Shown here piece by piece: positions 5,939 to 7,313 of a DNA stretch of 7,313 nt. The stretch comes from Bacillota bacterium. Its GTDB lineage: Bacteria > Bacillota > Clostridia > Christensenellales > CAG-138. Under the pieces are notes generated by a model. That model saw only the letters and a list, made by a program, of their open reading frames with translations. It ran no database searches and was not told where the DNA came from. Where the stretch lies: positions 1 through 7,313 of the forward strand of contig JAEEYN010000107.1 in the NCBI GenBank assembly GCA_016288175.1, written 5' to 3'. How positions within the stretch are numbered: position 1 is the first letter of the stretch; each line of letters starts with the position of its first letter. Both the position numbers and the translations under genes were made by a program.

Positions 5939-6586
5939 TTAAAAGACCTCCCTATCCGGTTTCGGCACATCGAACGCGGATCTGATCTTCTCCGGGCATT
6001 CGACCCCGGCTTCCCTACCCGCCTCGATGCACTTTAGATAGTATACCATACTGTTGACAATCGTGCAAATTACTCTGACGTTCTCTTTGTTCCTGAAAAG
6101 ATCCGCCGTTTCCCTTCCGGACGAGCCGATGTTCCAATGCTTCGAGGCGATCATCAGCAATTCGGAATCCGTAAGGTGCTTGTTGAGCATGTCCTGCGGC
6201 GGAGCGTCCGCCGTCCGCTTCGCGAGTGTCACGACCGCCGCGGGCTTCAGCCGGAAAGCATCCTCGTTAACGAAAAGGCTGCGCTCGACGAACGAAGCGA
6301 CGCTGCCGCCGCGGCCGATGCGGCTCACGGGCGAAGCGAAGATGAAGCCATCCGCTTCCCCCGCCTTTTCGACAAAATCGTTCACTGAGTCCTCGATCAC
6401 ACATTTTCCCGTGTCCAGGCAGCGATGGCAGAATTTGCATTCGTGGATGTGGTCAGGGCCGATCCAGAAGATCTCCGGAAGGATCCCGGCTTCTTTCAGC
6501 CGCTCGGAGGCATAGTTCAGCACTTCCTCCGAATTGCCGTGCTTGTTCGTGCTTCCGTTTAAAAGCAGTACCTTGAGTTGTTTCAT
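5939..6586 (-). CDS. Flavodoxin-like iron-sulfur flavoprotein / NADPH-dependent FMN reductase family
   Basis: Redox protein of 215 residues with a flavodoxin-like fold. The FMN-phosphate loop is NGSTNKHGN (10-18), after a first strand LKVLLL. A compact cysteine set at 50, 53, 56 and 62 (C-x2-C-x2-C-x5-C) matches the [4Fe-4S] motif of the archaeal iron-sulfur flavoprotein Isf, so it may pass electrons between a cluster and FMN. The segment FIFASPVSRIGRGGS (81-95) corresponds to the family's usual SPVYxG flavin loop, but the aromatic residue is replaced by Ser87 and followed by arginines. The C-terminal part, with LKCIEAGREAGVECPEKI, is typical of clostridial family members. First gene of a two-gene operon; ATG preceded by AAGGAAAGGGA. 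Substrate unknown: quinone, nitro-compound or stress-related electron transfer are all possible. Confidence 0.88.
   Translation of the reverse strand: MKQLKVLLLNGSTNKHGNSEEVLNYASERLKEAGILPEIFWIGPDHIHECKFCHRCLDTGKCVIEDSVNDFVEKAGEADGFIFASPVSRIGRGGSVASFVERSLFVNEDAFRLKPAAVVTLAKRTADAPPQDMLNKHLTDSELLMIASKHWNIGSSGRETADLFRNKENVRVICTIVNSMVYYLKCIEAGREAGVECPEKIRSAFDVPKPDREVF
5946..5952 (-). promoter_or_regulatory. Strong Shine-Dalgarno inside the upstream gene's end
   Basis: GGGAGGT on the minus strand, seven bases before the split-barrel ATG. It is embedded in the last codons of the flavodoxin-like gene and gives high translation of the second gene despite a zero-base gap. Confidence 0.8.
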
Positions 6587-6602
6587 AGTTTTTCCCTTTC
6601 CT

Positions 6603-6638
6603 TAATAACAACATCTTGTGATATTAAATCTGTTATTA
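6603..6638. promoter_or_regulatory. Inverted repeat near the flavin-operon transcription start, candidate operator
   Basis: TAATAACA (6603-6610) and TGTTATTA (6631-6638) are perfect inverted arms, 20 bases apart, running from about +1 to +36 relative to the predicted start of the minus-strand operon. A dimeric repressor bound here would block the strong promoter. As RNA the arms could form only a weak A-U stem with a large loop, so a DNA site seems likelier. No regulator gene is in the window. Confidence 0.5.
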
Positions 6639-6645
6639 CACGTTG

Positions 6646-6674
6646 ATTATAGCAAAAATACACTCCAACGTCAA
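6646..6674 (-). promoter_or_regulatory. Near-consensus promoter of the flavin operon
   Basis: Minus strand TTGACG (plus 6669-6674), 17-base spacer, perfect TATAAT (plus 6646-6651) with an extended TGC just before it. Predicted start of transcription is near 6639, leaving a leader of about 50 bases. Eleven of twelve hexamer bases match consensus, so such a promoter would normally need repression. Confidence 0.87.
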
Positions 6675-6703
6675 TATTTTTCCCGTATTTCTTTCCGCAA
6701 TGC

Positions 6704-6732
6704 GTGACAGAATCGTAAAACTATGGTATTAT
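6704..6732 (+). promoter_or_regulatory. Promoter of gltX
   Basis: GTGACA (6704-6709) and TATTAT (6727-6732) are separated by 17 bases, each one mismatch from consensus. The promoter is divergent from the flavin-operon promoter, the two -35 boxes lying about 30 bases apart. Start of transcription is expected near 6739, giving a leader of about 90 bases. Confidence 0.72.
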
Positions 6733-6753
6733 TATAGTGGATTTTTGCGGTAA

Positions 6754-6815
6754 CGTCCTGTTTCCCGCGAAAGCTTCGATCCAAATCCAAAGGAAGGACG
6801 CCTTTTTCGAAAGGC
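6754..6815 (+). other. Structured leader of gltX
   Basis: GCCTTT-TTCG-AAAGGC (6800-6815) is a perfect six-pair hairpin closed by a UUCG-type tetraloop, 13 bases before the gltX start. Upstream, CGTCCT (6754-6759) can pair with AGGACG (6795-6800), followed by CCTTTTT. The two stems share base 6800, so they can nearly stack or compete. The leader is too short for a T-box and lacks its conserved boxes. Confidence 0.5.
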
Positions 6816-6828
6816 ACGAAAGATAAAA

Positions 6829-7313
6829 ATGACTGTACGCACACGCTTCGCACCGAGTCCCACCGGCTTCATGCACGTCGGCAATCTCCGCACCGCGCTT
6901 TACGCCTGGCTTTGGGCAAAGAAGAACAACGGCGTTTTCATGCTCCGCATCGAGGACACCGACCAGGCGCGCTTTGTTGACGGCGCGGAGGAAAAGATCT
7001 ACGAAACGCTCCGCATCGCCGGCCTTATCTGGGACGAGGGTCCCGACGTCGGCGGCGATTACGGCCCCTACGTCCAATCCGAACGCAAGGATATGTATCT
7101 CCCCTATGCGCAGAAGCTCGTTGAGATGGGCAAGGCCTATTACTGCTTCTGCACGAAGGAGGAGCTCGACGAGCGCCGCGCACAGGTCGCGGCGGAGGGC
7201 GGCACCTTCAAATACGATAAGCACTGCCTGCATCTTCCGAAGGAGGAAGTCGAGCGCCGCATCGCCGCGGGCGAGCCGTATGTTATCCGCCAGAACGTTC
7301 CAACGGAGGGCAA
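6829..7313 (+). CDS. gltX: Glutamyl-tRNA synthetase, 3'-truncated
   Basis: Class I aminoacyl-tRNA synthetase that charges tRNA-Glu (and tRNA-Gln in organisms using the amidotransferase route). Only the first 161 codons are present; the frame is open to the window end. The start MTVRTRFAPSPTGFMHVGN contains the HIGH-type ATP motif HVGN (16-19) in the family's PTGxxHxGN context, then LRIEDTDQAR (39-48), which forms the glutamate/ATP pocket. Cys106-x-Cys108-x24-Cys133-x-His135 has the same spacing as the zinc-binding motif of E. coli GluRS, so this copy should hold zinc. The KMSKS region lies beyond the window. The ATG at 6829 has only a weak GAAAGA ribosome site. It could be a duplicated or non-discriminating form; this cannot be judged from the fragment. 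Confidence 0.96.
   Translation, partial: MTVRTRFAPSPTGFMHVGNLRTALYAWLWAKKNNGVFMLRIEDTDQARFVDGAEEKIYETLRIAGLIWDEGPDVGGDYGPYVQSERKDMYLPYAQKLVEMGKAYYCFCTKEELDERRAQVAAEGGTFKYDKHCLHLPKEEVERRIAAGEPYVIRQNVPTEG

Noticed and set aside
5486..6037. Plus-strand open frame of 183 codons across the flavin operon
   Set aside because: It is antisense to the split-barrel gene and the end of the flavodoxin-like gene, begins inside the terminator region, and has no family features.
6739..6828. T-box riboswitch ahead of gltX
   Set aside because: The leader is only about 90 bases and shows no AGGGTGG T-box sequence, specifier stem or terminator/antiterminator of usual size.
6721..7233. Minus-strand open frame opposite gltX
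   Set aside because: It overlaps the gltX promoter, leader and coding motifs, and the translation has no recognisable domain; a shadow of the GluRS frame.

Overview
The window looks like chromosomal DNA of an anaerobic, amino-acid-fermenting bacterium, most likely a fairly GC-rich Clostridia-type Bacillota. The reasons are a lysine 5,6-aminomutase gene pair, a flavodoxin/FMN-split-barrel gene pair of a kind common in gut Clostridia, purine-rich Shine-Dalgarno sites and sigma-A-like promoters. The taxonomic call is an inference. Both ends cut through genes.

Layout. (1) 1-1863, plus strand: the 3' part of kamD and a complete kamE, joined by an ATGA overlap and closed by a strong intrinsic terminator (1887-1917). 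KamDE is the B12- and PLP-dependent aminomutase of lysine fermentation. Every active-site residue I could place by the Clostridium sticklandii numbering is present. (2) 2013-5394, minus strand: a surface-polysaccharide cluster read from a promoter at 5366-5394. It holds two tandem paralogous GT2 glycosyltransferases and then a Stealth-family sugar-phosphate transferase. Together they could build a phosphodiester-linked cell-surface glycan. The GT2 proteins are alike at both ends and differ in the middle. The two promoter-distal genes are visibly more AT-rich than the surroundings, which suggests acquired DNA. (3) 5448-6674, minus strand: a two-gene flavin operon (flavodoxin-like protein with an Isf-type cysteine motif, then a PNPOx-like split-barrel protein). 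It has a near-consensus promoter, an inverted repeat near the predicted start of transcription, and a terminator. (4) 6704-7313, plus strand: a divergent promoter, a short structured leader, and the 5' part of gltX (glutamyl-tRNA synthetase), which runs off the end.

The points most worth checking are an 11-bp inverted repeat that exactly brackets the glycan-operon promoter (a possible phase-variation switch), a sharp codon-usage change inside kamD near base 230 (recombination or assembly chimera), the mosaic glycosyltransferase pair, and an intergenic RNA-like fold ahead of the Stealth gene. I found no mobile element, CRISPR array, tRNA or rRNA, and nothing that clearly amounts to a wholly new system.
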